NCBI GenBank assembly: GCA_964551815.1
Contig: CAZKEL010000002.1
Span: forward strand, 23,044-87,043
From: D37C17 sp964551815
GTDB taxonomy: Bacteria; Fidelibacterota; Marinisomatia; SCGC-AAA003-L08; D37C17
Reading direction: 5' to 3'
DNA length: 64,000 nucleotides
Shown piece by piece: positions 54,258-62,872 of this stretch. The notes under the pieces are model-generated. The model was not told the DNA's origin, made no database searches, and worked only from the letters and a program-made list of their open reading frames with translations. Every line of letters starts with the position of its first letter. The stretch's first letter is position 1. A program made the translations under genes and the position numbers.

Positions 54258-55295
54258 TTAAGTTTTTGTAAATCTTCCTTCCCATTTCATTTCTTCGGTG
54301 GTTCTGGTAGGGAGGATAAATTCCACTATTAATAAGAGAAAACCCAAGAGTAAAAATATTTGATATCTATCTTCATATTGTGAAAAAACATGAGACTTAA
54401 ATTCTCGTTTTTCCATAGTATCAATTTCATCTAACAAGGGGGCAATTGCGTTTACCTGATTTTCGACCCGCAGATAAATCCCACCGGTTTTTCTGGATAT
54501 CTCACTTAATACCATTTCATTCAGAGTAGTGGTAATTACATGCCCTTTGCGGTCTTTTTTAAATCCATCTCGATTCCCCTTTTCGTCATAAATGGGGACA
54601 GGACCGCCCTGGGGAGTACCCACTCCCAGAGTATGGATGATAATTCCTGTCTCTTTTGCTTTTTCCGCCAGTTGAATGGCCTCCCCCTGATGGTCTTCTC
54701 CATCAGAGACAAGCACGATCACCTTATATTTATCATTATCCTCTGCAATATGATCTAAGGCCAATTGGATAGCAGCGGCCAGATCAGTCCCCTGAGTGGA
54801 TATCAGGCGGGTATTTGTAGAATTTAAAAATAACCGTGCAGCAGCATAGTCTTCTGTCAGGGGACAATGGAGGTGTGCAGACCCTGCAAAAGCAATGAGA
54901 CCTGCCCTGTCTCCATCTAACTGGTTCAATAATCTTCCTAATTCGTATTTAGCTTTTTCCATACGGGATGGTTTCACATCAACGGCATCCATACTGGTTG
55001 AGGTATCCATCAAAATGAATATGTCCACTCCCTGCCGGGTGAGTTCTGTGAGTTTCATACCGATTTGCGGTCCGGTAGAAGCCAATACAATGAGGATAAT
55101 CCCCAAGAGCAATACCCGAGACCGCAGTTTAATTCGGCTGTGTTTGACACGGTTTAAAAGGAATTTTTTTACAGAAGGGATACCAATATGTTCTAATCCA
55201 CTGCGTAATTTTTTCCCTTGCAGAGCATACCATACCATTACCAGGGTGAGGGGAATAAACACATAGAACATTTCAGGATGTGTATAACGAACCAT
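54258..55295 (-). CDS. batB: BatB VWA-domain membrane protein
   Basis: This 345-residue membrane protein has helices at both ends and an intervening von Willebrand factor A domain (about 88-290). The metal-ion-dependent adhesion site is DTSTS at 97-101, with DGED later. Bat A and B proteins are predicted to form a periplasmic complex that handles stress or envelope assembly. It begins right next to batA (the stop of batA shares its first base with the start of batB). Confidence 0.9.
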   Translation of the reverse strand: MVRYTHPEMFYVFIPLTLVMVWYALQGKKLRSGLEHIGIPSVKKFLLNRVKHSRIKLRSRVLLLGIILIVLASTGPQIGMKLTELTRQGVDIFILMDTSTSMDAVDVKPSRMEKAKYELGRLLNQLDGDRAGLIAFAGSAHLHCPLTEDYAAARLFLNSTNTRLISTQGTDLAAAIQLALDHIAEDNDKYKVIVLVSDGEDHQGEAIQLAEKAKETGIIIHTLGVGTPQGGPVPIYDEKGNRDGFKKDRKGHVITTTLNEMVLSEISRKTGGIYLRVENQVNAIAPLLDEIDTMEKREFKSHVFSQYEDRYQIFLLLGFLLLIVEFILPTRTTEEMKWEGRFTKT

Positions 55296-56293
55296 CAGAA
55301 AAGTTTATGGAAAATTCCACGGGTTAAAAAAATGAGAAACAGAGATGCCAAAGCGGCCGGAATAGTGAAATAGCTGTATAACTCTGTATAATTTTGATAT
55401 TCGGTAACTTCAATTTTTGTTCTTTCCAACGCATCAATTTCTGTATAAACCTTTTGAAGAGATTCATTATCCGTTGCCCTGAAAAACCTACCCCCGGTTA
55501 TCTGAGCAATTTCCTGCAGGGTCTCTTCATCTACCTCTACCTGCACTTTCTGAATGACCTGCCTGCCCCAGGCATCGGTTAAAGGGTAGGGCGCTAATCC
55601 ATGGGTACCGGCTGCAACGGTGTAAATTTTAATATCAAACTTAGCGGCTAAATCAGCAGCAGTAATCGGGTCTAACTCCCCCTGATTATTACTCCCGTCC
55701 GATAAGAGTATAATGGTTTTAGACTCTGCCTCACTATCCCGAAGACGATTGATCGCATTGGCAATGGCCATTCCGATAGCAGTTCCATCATGCTCGCGGT
55801 TAATGATAGTTATCTGGTCTGTAAATTCAAGCAGCACATCAATATCACGGGTGAGTGGACATTGAATATAAGATTCACCGGCAAAAACAATGAGTCCCAG
55901 ACGGTCACCTTCTCTGTCTTTTATGAAAGTTTTGGCGACTGCTTTGGCGGCTTCAAGACGGTTGGGTTTAAAGTCCTGTGCTAACATGGAAGAGGACTGA
56001 TCAATAACCAGAAGAATGTCAATGATTTCTGTATTCGTTTCCTGGATGGTATCTGCCAGTCTGGGGCGTGCTAAGGCGAAGATAATCAGCAGCATGATGA
56101 GCAGCCTGCTGCCTATGAGAACCCTGTTTTTTTTCCTGCCAATGCGCAGCATTTCTCGGGGAATCAGCTCTAAATGTGAAAAGCGTACCGTTGCTTCCCG
56201 GCGTACCCCCTTTTTTGCGTACCAAAATGCCAATAAAGGAAGAAGGAAAAGGAGAAATAAATACAGGGGTTGAGCGAATTCTAAATTAACCAT
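55295..56293 (-). CDS. batA: BatA VWA-domain membrane protein
   Basis: This 332-residue protein has a VWA domain flanked by transmembrane helices (about 10-25, 60-80 and 310-325). The MIDAS motif is DQSSS at 98-102, and SDGSNNQGE is the metal-coordinating loop. It is the first gene of the batABCDE operon, transcribed leftward. The 160-base gap upstream carries a terminator for the tatA transcript and should hold the operon's promoter, but I found no convincing pair of hexamers. Confidence 0.9.
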   Translation of the reverse strand: MVNLEFAQPLYLFLLFLLPLLAFWYAKKGVRREATVRFSHLELIPREMLRIGRKKNRVLIGSRLLIMLLIIFALARPRLADTIQETNTEIIDILLVIDQSSSMLAQDFKPNRLEAAKAVAKTFIKDREGDRLGLIVFAGESYIQCPLTRDIDVLLEFTDQITIINREHDGTAIGMAIANAINRLRDSEAESKTIILLSDGSNNQGELDPITAADLAAKFDIKIYTVAAGTHGLAPYPLTDAWGRQVIQKVQVEVDEETLQEIAQITGGRFFRATDNESLQKVYTEIDALERTKIEVTEYQNYTELYSYFTIPAALASLFLIFLTRGIFHKLF

Positions 56294-56347
56294 GAATTGT
56301 CACGAATACTTTATAAAAATCCAACTATATACAATGATGAAAAAGTC

Positions 56348-56369
56348 AAACAAGCATCCCTGCTTGTTT
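56348..56369 (-). terminator. Rho-independent terminator after tatA
   Basis: A perfect nine-base-pair stem (AAACAAGCA with TGCTTGTTT) and a four-base loop lie in the gap between tatA and batA. On the minus strand the hairpin is followed by GACTTTTTC, a short U-run. Its position 85 bases past the tatA stop fits the end of the purine/phospholipid/tatA transcript. The plus-strand flank has no U-run, so it is likely one-directional. Confidence 0.6.
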
Positions 56370-56453
56370 AAATAAATTTATGAACAATAAAATGAGAAAA
56401 TTGTTTCACAAAAAATTAGGAAACAATGATTGCAGACAGACGCTTTGGTGATA

Positions 56454-56651
56454 CTATTTTTTTAATTCTTCTTCTACTGAATCAACTTCTTCAGCTGCGG
56501 ATTTCACTTCATCCTTTATTTCACGGGTGGCTTTCTTGAATTCCTTCAATCCCAATCCAAGTCCACGTGCCAATTCAGGCAGTTTTTTCCCGCCAAACAA
56601 AATGATGATAACTAAAATAATTAAGGCAATTTCCCAAGGTCCTAAGCTCAT
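56454..56651 (-). CDS. tatA: Sec-independent translocase subunit TatA/E
   Basis: This 65-residue protein has an N-terminal membrane helix (WEIALIILVIIILF, 6-19), then the hallmark FGGKKLPELARGLG (19-32) and an amphipathic charged tail. It forms the pore of the twin-arginine pathway that exports folded proteins. TatC is not in the window. Good ribosome site (AGGAG) before the ATG. It is nine bases from the DUF4321-like gene. Confidence 0.93.
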   Translation of the reverse strand: MSLGPWEIALIILVIIILFGGKKLPELARGLGLGLKEFKKATREIKDEVKSAAEEVDSVEEELKK

Positions 56652-56659
56652 AGTTTCTC

Positions 56660-56941
56660 CTATTTAAAATATCGTAAAAAGTACCAGGCGATTCCCAAAC
56701 CCAGCACAGAAGTAACAGAAATATCAATAAATAAGCCCGTCTTAAACCGGAAGATAAACAAATCCGTCCAATTATTGGGGGTTATTCCCCAACCAATGGA
56801 AGTTGTCGTAAGAAAAAACTCCCTTACCACACCTACAGGCAGGATAGCTCCTAACAACATACTGAGTATGGTTCCCATCACTACCCCAAAAAAGAGGGTG
56901 ATGAAGATGAACGACACCGAGCGTTTACTTCCTGCTTTCAT
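56660..56941 (-). CDS. Small two-helix membrane protein, DUF4321-like
   Basis: This 93-residue protein has two hydrophobic helices, about 10-35 and 68-90, and a short loop between them. The pattern (long first helix, glycine-rich turn, FFLTTTSIGWGI, RFKTGLFIDIS, then a final helix) resembles the DUF4321 family by recollection, whose function is unknown. It overlaps purQ by one base and lies next to tatA, so it is cotranscribed with purine genes. I have no firm role for it. Confidence 0.6.
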   Translation of the reverse strand: MKAGSKRSVSFIFITLFFGVVMGTILSMLLGAILPVGVVREFFLTTTSIGWGITPNNWTDLFIFRFKTGLFIDISVTSVLGLGIAWYFLRYFK

Positions 56942-57612
56942 CAGGCTGCTCCCAAAATGGAGGTGAAAATATTGAGACCATCCTGAGAGCCAAGCAGCGA
57001 TTCTGCTGCTCTCTCCGGATGAGGCATCATACCCAGCACATTCTTTTCCTTATTCAGAATACCGGCAATTCGGTTCATGCTGCCATTGGGATTCCCCTCT
57101 TTACCATCGGTATATCGAAAAGCTACCTGCCCCTCACCTTCAATCTGCTTCAATGTATTTTCATCTGCAATGAAATTCCCCTGTTTATGGGCAATGGGCA
57201 TGGTGAGTTTCTGTCCTTTTTCAAGAGCACTGGTATAAATGGAATCTGTATTCTCCACTTCCAGGGTCACCTCCTGGCTTAAGAAGCGTACTTTTTGATT
57301 AATGATGAGGGAGCCGGGGAGCAGGCCGGACTCGATGAGTATCTGAAAGCCATTACAAATGCCAAAGACTGGTTTACCCTTTTTTGCTTCTGCAATGACG
57401 GACTCCATCACAGGGGAAAAACGGGCAATGGCACCGGTACGCAGATAATCTCCATAGCTGAAACCTCCGGGAATGAGAATGAGGTCATATTTCTGCACCT
57501 CCTTCTCCTTATGCCAGACAAAATCTACAGGTATATCTAACACATGGCGGAAAACATGATAGGCATCATGGTCACAGTTGGAACCAGGGAAAACAATGAC
57601 GGCTGCTTTCAT
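56941..57612 (-). CDS. purQ: Phosphoribosylformylglycinamidine synthase, glutaminase subunit
   Basis: This 223-residue class I glutamine amidotransferase supplies ammonia to PurL in purine synthesis. The triad is C86 (GICNGF), H198 and E200 (PHPER). FPGSNCDHDAYH is the characteristic N-terminal segment of PurQ. In Gram-positive-like split systems it works with PurS and PurL; here PurS is next to it, and PurL is not in view. ATG overlaps the stop of purS by 4 bases. Confidence 0.97.
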   Translation of the reverse strand: MKAAVIVFPGSNCDHDAYHVFRHVLDIPVDFVWHKEKEVQKYDLILIPGGFSYGDYLRTGAIARFSPVMESVIAEAKKGKPVFGICNGFQILIESGLLPGSLIINQKVRFLSQEVTLEVENTDSIYTSALEKGQKLTMPIAHKQGNFIADENTLKQIEGEGQVAFRYTDGKEGNPNGSMNRIAGILNKEKNVLGMMPHPERAAESLLGSQDGLNIFTSILGAA

Positions 57613-57854
57613 TCTTCTACGATCTCGAATGTATAGGTTTCTGTATTGGGATTCGCCAGCAGTTTCCGGCAGGACTCATCGGCAATTTCTCCTGCCTTAT
57701 CTTTAGAAATGCCATTGAACTCCATTTCGATATATTTACCCATACGTACGGAATTAATTTTTTTAATGCCAATAGCGTCTAAGGCATGGTTTACCGTCTG
57801 TCCCTGAGGATCTAAAATCCCCTCCTTATAACTGATATATATTTTTGCTTTCAT
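57609..57854 (-). CDS. purS: Phosphoribosylformylglycinamidine synthase, PurS subunit
   Basis: This 81-residue small subunit bridges PurQ and PurL in the split FGAM synthetase. Conserved sequence features include ILDPQGQTVNHALDAIGI and VRMGKYIEM. The presence of PurS means that PurL here should be the short form. ATG overlaps the pssA stop by 4 bases. Confidence 0.95.
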   Translation of the reverse strand: MKAKIYISYKEGILDPQGQTVNHALDAIGIKKINSVRMGKYIEMEFNGISKDKAGEIADESCRKLLANPNTETYTFEIVEE

Positions 57855-58600
57855 TTTGTAATTACTTGATTTTTAGTTTCAACATTTCCAAGATTTTTCA
57901 CATGATTCCAAATGCCGGTTAAGAGATAAAAACTGACAAAAAATGCCAGCACTCTGTAGGGATAGCCCATAAAAATTGATCCGGCAAAAATAACGATGAA
58001 TACAGTGAGTCCCAGGAGACGCAAATTATTTTGCATACCTGATCTAAAATTTAACAAAGGGAATTTGGCATAGCGCACCCGGCTTACCATGAGAAAGGAT
58101 AGAGCCATTATCAAGGGCAGCAACAGACGGGGTTGTGAATACTCCGGATTATCAATTTTGAAATGCTCGATAAACAACACCAATGATGCAATGGAAAGGG
58201 CATTCATGGGGGTGGGTAGTCCGGTGAAAAAGGCAGGGGCTTCCTCATAGACTTCAGAGTTAAAGCGTGCCAGACGGATGGCTCCCATGATGAGGGGCGC
58301 TGAGGCAATAATCTCGCCTGTAATTCCCGGCATATCATAGGTGTAAAGGGAATAGACCAAAACAGCCGGCGCTAAACAGAAAGATACCATATCTGCCAGG
58401 GAGTCTATTTCCTTCCCAAAATTGGTAGGGATGCCGATTAACCGGGCTAATTTCCCATCCACAGAATCAAAGGCACCTGCTGCTAAAATAATATAACAGG
58501 CGATGAAATAATTCCCTGCCATCGTATTGAGGATTGCCAGAAATCCCAAAAAGAGATTAATGAGGGTAAACAGGCTGGGCAGATGCTGTTTAATCTTCAT
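57851..58600 (-). CDS. pssA: CDP-diacylglycerol--serine O-phosphatidyltransferase
   Basis: This 249-residue integral membrane enzyme makes phosphatidylserine from CDP-diacylglycerol and serine. The CDP-alcohol phosphotransferase signature runs through FDSVDGKLARLIG to GKEIDSLADMVSF (about 44-74), with the four conserved aspartates. About six to eight helices are present. It is the partner of the psd gene 11 bases of overlap away, so the PE pathway is complete here. Confidence 0.93.
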   Translation of the reverse strand: MKIKQHLPSLFTLINLFLGFLAILNTMAGNYFIACYIILAAGAFDSVDGKLARLIGIPTNFGKEIDSLADMVSFCLAPAVLVYSLYTYDMPGITGEIIASAPLIMGAIRLARFNSEVYEEAPAFFTGLPTPMNALSIASLVLFIEHFKIDNPEYSQPRLLLPLIMALSFLMVSRVRYAKFPLLNFRSGMQNNLRLLGLTVFIVIFAGSIFMGYPYRVLAFFVSFYLLTGIWNHVKNLGNVETKNQVITK

Positions 58601-59234
58601 GAAAGCTGCCTATGATATGTTGATTACCTCTGACCACATCCCCTAAACTTACGGCAATTTGGAAATCTGGGGGGACGATTATATCCACCCGTGAACCAAA
58701 CCGAATAAAGCCCAGACGCTGGCCTCTTTGAACCTGATTTTCCCCTTCCATGTAGTTGAGAATACGGCGGGCAATAAGTCCTGCAATTTGTTTAATCTTG
58801 TACTTATCCCCTTTTTCAGTCTCAAAGAATACTACTGTCTGCTCATTGTCCAGGGAAGCTTTATGGTTGAAGGCAGCCAGAAATTTCCCGGGATGATATT
58901 TTTTCCAGATTACTCTTCCGCTCTCAGGCACTCTTTGAGAATGCACATTGAAAACTGACAGAAATATGGAAATCTGTTTGGCCCTGCCCATTTCTGCATC
59001 TTCTACATCAATGATCTGCACTATTTTTCCGTCTGCCGGTGAGAGCAGCCCCTTTTGATTCAGAGGCGGTCTTTGAGGATCGCGAAAAAAGTATAAGCTA
59101 AACAGGGTAAGCAATGCCAGAGTGAGGTTGATCCATTTCAACGGAGGAAAGGGAAACCATATCTGCACCCCTGCCCCTGCAATTACCAGCAGAAGCAGAG
59201 GTATGAGAATTACTTTTCCTTCAGGAGCTATCAC
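58590..59234 (-). CDS. psd: Phosphatidylserine decarboxylase, short form
   Basis: This 214-residue pyruvoyl-dependent decarboxylase converts phosphatidylserine to phosphatidylethanolamine. The self-cleavage site is G180-S181 in FIRFGSRVD, which produces the alpha chain with the pyruvoyl group. SPADGK (65-70) and FLSVFNVHSQRVP (91-103) are conserved. Two N-terminal helices anchor it in the membrane. The GTG start overlaps the TGA of purC (GTGA) and has AGGA upstream. Confidence 0.94.
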   Translation of the reverse strand: MIAPEGKVILIPLLLLVIAGAGVQIWFPFPPLKWINLTLALLTLFSLYFFRDPQRPPLNQKGLLSPADGKIVQIIDVEDAEMGRAKQISIFLSVFNVHSQRVPESGRVIWKKYHPGKFLAAFNHKASLDNEQTVVFFETEKGDKYKIKQIAGLIARRILNYMEGENQVQRGQRLGFIRFGSRVDIIVPPDFQIAVSLGDVVRGNQHIIGSFHED

Positions 59235-60178
59235 GCATAAATTCCTGCTTTTTCCAGATTTTTTTCGATTCGTTTATTCACATCCCCAATGGCAGGATGG
59301 AATTCCTCGCCGGTAAGCTGGGCATATAATTCAATATAACGTTCTGCCAGCGTCACCCGGATATCATCCGTCAGTGCAGGAGGCGTTCCTTCACCGGAGA
59401 ATCCTCTATCAATCAGCCATTGACGAATATTTTCCTTATCCAGCATTTTCTGGCTTTTACCGGCACTGAAACGCTGTTCATATTCATTAGCAATCCAATA
59501 ACGGCTGGAGTCAGGAGTATGGATTTCATCAATGACTATAAGCTCGCCGTCAACCATGCCGAATTCATATTTGGTGTCAACCAGAATCAGTCCCTGTTTT
59601 GCAGCCCATTCCTGACCGGCAGCAAAAAGTTGTAGAGCATACTCTTCTGCCTTGGCATAAATGGATTCTTCCACCAATCCATTGACAATCTCCACTCTGC
59701 TGATCGGTTCATCATGCTCACCGTATTCTGCTTTGGTTGAAGGGGTAAGGATGGGAGTATCAAATTTCTGATCCTTTTTAAGTCCCTCAGGCAGCCTGAA
59801 ACCGTATTGCCCATTGATGCCCTGTTCGTATTCACGCCAGAGGGAGCCGGTGATATAGCCACGGACAATTACTTCAACAGGAAGGGTATCAGCTTTTTTT
59901 GCTACCAGCACTTGGGGATCAGGTGAAGAAATGATATGATTAGGGGCAATATGCTTGGTTTTCTTAAACCAGAAATTGGCAATTTCCGTGAGGATTTGTC
60001 CCTTAAAGGGAATGGTTCCCAACACATGGTCAAAGGCTGAGACACGGTCTGTAGTGACCATGATGATTTCATCCCCGGTATGGAAGTTTTCCCTTACCTT
60101 CCCCTTATAGCGTTCACCCAGCTCACCGTTGTCAAAGCTGTCTAAGGTGTAGGGTAGTTGTTCTCTGATATAGCTCAT
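59231..60178 (-). CDS. purC: Phosphoribosylaminoimidazole-succinocarboxamide synthase
   Basis: This 315-residue SAICAR synthase joins aspartate and CAIR with ATP. It has KGKVRENFHTGDE near the start, and IVRGYITGSLWREYEQG and DEIHTPDSSRYWI, which are PurC signatures. The length of about 300 residues corresponds to the eukaryotic/bacterial long type. It begins the purC-psd-pssA-purS-purQ operon after a 194-base gap. Confidence 0.96.
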   Translation of the reverse strand: MSYIREQLPYTLDSFDNGELGERYKGKVRENFHTGDEIIMVTTDRVSAFDHVLGTIPFKGQILTEIANFWFKKTKHIAPNHIISSPDPQVLVAKKADTLPVEVIVRGYITGSLWREYEQGINGQYGFRLPEGLKKDQKFDTPILTPSTKAEYGEHDEPISRVEIVNGLVEESIYAKAEEYALQLFAAGQEWAAKQGLILVDTKYEFGMVDGELIVIDEIHTPDSSRYWIANEYEQRFSAGKSQKMLDKENIRQWLIDRGFSGEGTPPALTDDIRVTLAERYIELYAQLTGEEFHPAIGDVNKRIEKNLEKAGIYA

Positions 60179-60372
60179 GATTTTTTCTCCATTTGTTTTT
60201 TGTGTTAATTGTTTGATTTTTCCTTGTTCTAATCTCCCCCTAATCCCCTCTGAAGGAGAAGTACGGTAGTATCAGTCTCTTCAATTAAACCGAATGATAG
60301 ATTGAAGATCTAAATAAATATTTTTTCTATCTTACCTATAAACTTAGACTGAGGAGGATCAAATCGTTTTTA
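60179..60372 (-). promoter_or_regulatory. Intergenic region between purB and purC
   Basis: This 194-base gap is AT-rich and likely holds the purC operon promoter. A weak pair TTGATC and TATAGG with 16-base spacing lies at 60362-60335 on the minus strand. A C-rich element (60231-60260) is listed separately. I saw no purine riboswitch-like structure and no strong terminator behind purB. Confidence 0.35.
60231..60260. repeat. C-rich intergenic element resembling a dispersed repeat
   Basis: The stretch has CTCCCCCTAATCCCCTC followed by TGAAGGAGAA. It looks unlike its AT-rich surroundings. It resembles the CCCCTAA-CCCCTGAAGGGG-type elements I recall from intergenic regions of Bacteroidota genomes. 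Only one copy is visible in this window, so repeat status is inferred. Confidence 0.35.
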
Positions 60373-61668
60373 TTAATTCAAGTCCAATCGATCATATATT
60401 TTATTGATATTCTTCATTACCTTATTCAAATCAAATAAGGTATCAATTTCTGCCTCGCTTAATAAACCCATAATTTCATTGTCATCTTTCAATAATTTTT
60501 TGAAATCTTTTTGCTGTTCCCAGACCTGCATGGCATTGCGCTGTACCATAGCATAGGCATCCTCCCGGGTTGCCCCTTTTTTCACCAAAGCTAACAGCAC
60601 TTCCTGACTGAAAATTAGTCCCCCCGTTTTATTCAAATTCTTCAGCATATTTTCAGGGTAAATGAGCAAATTCTCCATTAGATAGATCATTTTATTCAGC
60701 ATATAATCCATGACGGTAGTAGAGTCTGGAATGATGACCCTTTCCACAGAGGAATGGGATATATCCCGTTCATGCCAAAGGGCTACATTTTCCATAGCTA
60801 CCATGGCATTTCCCCTAAGCAGTCGAGCCATCCCCGTGATGCGTTCAGTTACGATGGGGTTTCGCTTATGGGGCATGGCAGATGACCCTTTCTGGCCCTT
60901 TTGAAAATACTCCTCTGCTTCTAATACTTCTGTGCGCTGCAGGTGCCGAATTTCCACTGCAATTTTTTCCAGGGATGCTGCCATATTCGCTAAAGTGGTC
61001 AGGTATTCTGCATGGTGATCCCGCTGCACCACCTGACTGGACACCGTAGCAGCAGCCAGCCCCAGCCGCGTACAGGCTTCTTCTTCCACTTCCGGGTCTA
61101 AATGCTGATAGGTTCCCACAGCTCCGGATATTTTCCCTGTGGCAATAGATTCTACCGCTCTCTCCCAGCGTTGGATATGCCGTCCTGTTTCTTCACTCCA
61201 TAAGGCCAGTTTCAATCCAAAAGTGATGGGCTCTGCATGTACACCATGGGACCTGCCAATCTGGAAGGATTTACGATGGGCAGCGGCTTGTTTTCTCAGT
61301 ACATCCTTAAATATTTTCAGCTTTTCCAGAATTATTTCACCGGCTTCCTTACACAGCAATGCCAGAGAAGTATCCAGCAAATCAGAGGAGGTCATCCCCA
61401 TGTGAATGAAACGGGATTCAGGTCCGATATTCTCCGCCAGATTGGTCAGGAATGCAATCACATCATGACGGGTAGTCTTTTCAATTTCAAGAATACGGTC
61501 AACAGAAAAGGCAGCTTTTGCATTGATAACCTTAACCGCTTCTCTGGGTACTTCTCCCCTGTCTGCCAGGACTTCCGTCACTGTGATTTCTACTTTCTTC
61601 CAGGTTTCAAATTTGTTTTCCTCTGACCAGATTTTGGCCATTTCAGGAGTGGTATATCTATCTATCAT
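60373..61668 (-). CDS. purB: Adenylosuccinate lyase
   Basis: This 431-residue enzyme of the fumarase/aspartase superfamily acts twice in purine synthesis, splitting SAICAR and adenylosuccinate. The signature SSAMPHKRNP is in the region 260-275, with TSSDLLDTS (93-101) and RSHGVHAEP. Length is normal for the short bacterial type. ATG with a weak ribosome site. It is transcribed just before the purC operon. Confidence 0.97.
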   Translation of the reverse strand: MIDRYTTPEMAKIWSEENKFETWKKVEITVTEVLADRGEVPREAVKVINAKAAFSVDRILEIEKTTRHDVIAFLTNLAENIGPESRFIHMGMTSSDLLDTSLALLCKEAGEIILEKLKIFKDVLRKQAAAHRKSFQIGRSHGVHAEPITFGLKLALWSEETGRHIQRWERAVESIATGKISGAVGTYQHLDPEVEEEACTRLGLAAATVSSQVVQRDHHAEYLTTLANMAASLEKIAVEIRHLQRTEVLEAEEYFQKGQKGSSAMPHKRNPIVTERITGMARLLRGNAMVAMENVALWHERDISHSSVERVIIPDSTTVMDYMLNKMIYLMENLLIYPENMLKNLNKTGGLIFSQEVLLALVKKGATREDAYAMVQRNAMQVWEQQKDFKKLLKDDNEIMGLLSEAEIDTLFDLNKVMKNINKIYDRLDLN

Positions 61669-61700
61669 TGTTGTTTAAATTCTTCCTATTTGTTACGATG

Positions 61701-62834
61701 TTAAAATCCCCACCATTGGGATTTAGGTTCTTCCAATACAAGGCTAATTTTGACGGATTGATTATCCCGCAGGATAGTCAATTCAATGACATCTCCCACT
61801 TTATGAAGTCCCTCATCAATCACTCTGATGATGTCCTTTGGTGAGTTTATCTTTCTGCCATCCACTTTCAGGATCACATCACCGATTTTAAGTCCTGCCT
61901 TCTCGCCTGAAGATTGTTTTTCCACATCAGTGACAATAACTCCCTTAGAGGTCGGCAACCGTAAGTACCTCTGCATTACCGGATCAATTTTCTGTACATG
62001 CACCCCGGTAGTATAACTGCGTTCTACTTTGCCGAATTTTTTCAAATCTTCTGCAACTTCTTTCACCCGGTTTATGGGGATAGCAAAGCCAATACCTATG
62101 GATCCGGAGGAATAATTGGAACCTGTCATAATAAAAGTATTGATACCAATGACCTCTCCCAGAGCATTCACCAGGGGACCGCCACTGTTTCCGGGATTTA
62201 TAGAAGCATCAGTCTGAATCATATCCTGATACACATGGCCCGCCTCTTTTAAGCCAAAATCCATTTTCACACCGCTGATTATACCGGCAGTAGCTGTTGG
62301 CTGGTTATTCACATCGAAAAGTCCCAATGGATTTCCTAATGCCACTGCCCACTCACCTACAAGCAGTTCATCAGAATCCCCTAACTCAGCGTATGGGAGT
62401 TTTTCTGCATCAATTTTTACCAGAGCTATATCTGTGAGGTTGTCCACTCCTACCAACTGGGCATCGTAGGAATTTCCTCCTTTCAGGGTCACTACAATTT
62501 CTGTGGCATTGGCAACAACATGGGTATTGGTAATGATATATCCGTCGGGACTCACTAATACACCAGAACCCATATTATCTACTTTAAAGGTTCGGGTGTA
62601 GGGGAAAAATCCCCCCCAGAAAGGATCAAAAAAGGGATTTACTTTCTGCTGTTTCAGCTGAGTCACATTAATACCTACTACGGCATTAGAGGCTTTTTCA
62701 ATTGCCCGGGTAATGGCCGTCTGCCGGGAGGTATTAAGGTCTTTCTCCTGTGCCGGCAGAATTGTCAATAACTGACAACCTAAAAGCAGAAGGATACAAA
62801 TTTGATACTTTTTAAATTGTGTAACTAAAGACAT
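61701..62834 (-). CDS. htrA: HtrA/DegP-type periplasmic serine protease with one PDZ domain
   Basis: This 377-residue protease for damaged or misfolded envelope proteins has a catalytic triad at H105 (TNTHVV), D135 (TDIALV) and S217 (GNSGGP). A single PDZ domain follows (about 285-370), with KGVIVTDVEKQSSGEKAGLKIGDVI. The N-terminal hydrophobic stretch (12-28) is a signal or membrane anchor. With only one PDZ domain it resembles DegS/HtrA rather than DegP. Its ATG is 10 bases before the end of truA. Confidence 0.94.
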   Translation of the reverse strand: MSLVTQFKKYQICILLLLGCQLLTILPAQEKDLNTSRQTAITRAIEKASNAVVGINVTQLKQQKVNPFFDPFWGGFFPYTRTFKVDNMGSGVLVSPDGYIITNTHVVANATEIVVTLKGGNSYDAQLVGVDNLTDIALVKIDAEKLPYAELGDSDELLVGEWAVALGNPLGLFDVNNQPTATAGIISGVKMDFGLKEAGHVYQDMIQTDASINPGNSGGPLVNALGEVIGINTFIMTGSNYSSGSIGIGFAIPINRVKEVAEDLKKFGKVERSYTTGVHVQKIDPVMQRYLRLPTSKGVIVTDVEKQSSGEKAGLKIGDVILKVDGRKINSPKDIIRVIDEGLHKVGDVIELTILRDNQSVKISLVLEEPKSQWWGF

Positions 62835-62872
62835 ATTTTTTCACTTTTCATTTTTAATTTTTCATTATCATT
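62825..62872 (-). repeat. A-rich low-complexity element forming the truA 3' end
   Basis: The last 15 codons of truA and the stop are built of short GAAAAATTAAAAATGAAAAG-like units, giving the peptide NDNEKLKMKSEKICL after the normal family end. The unit resembles A-rich dispersed repeats seen between genes in Bacteroidota-type genomes. It seems to have extended the gene and overlaps the htrA start. Confidence 0.4.
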
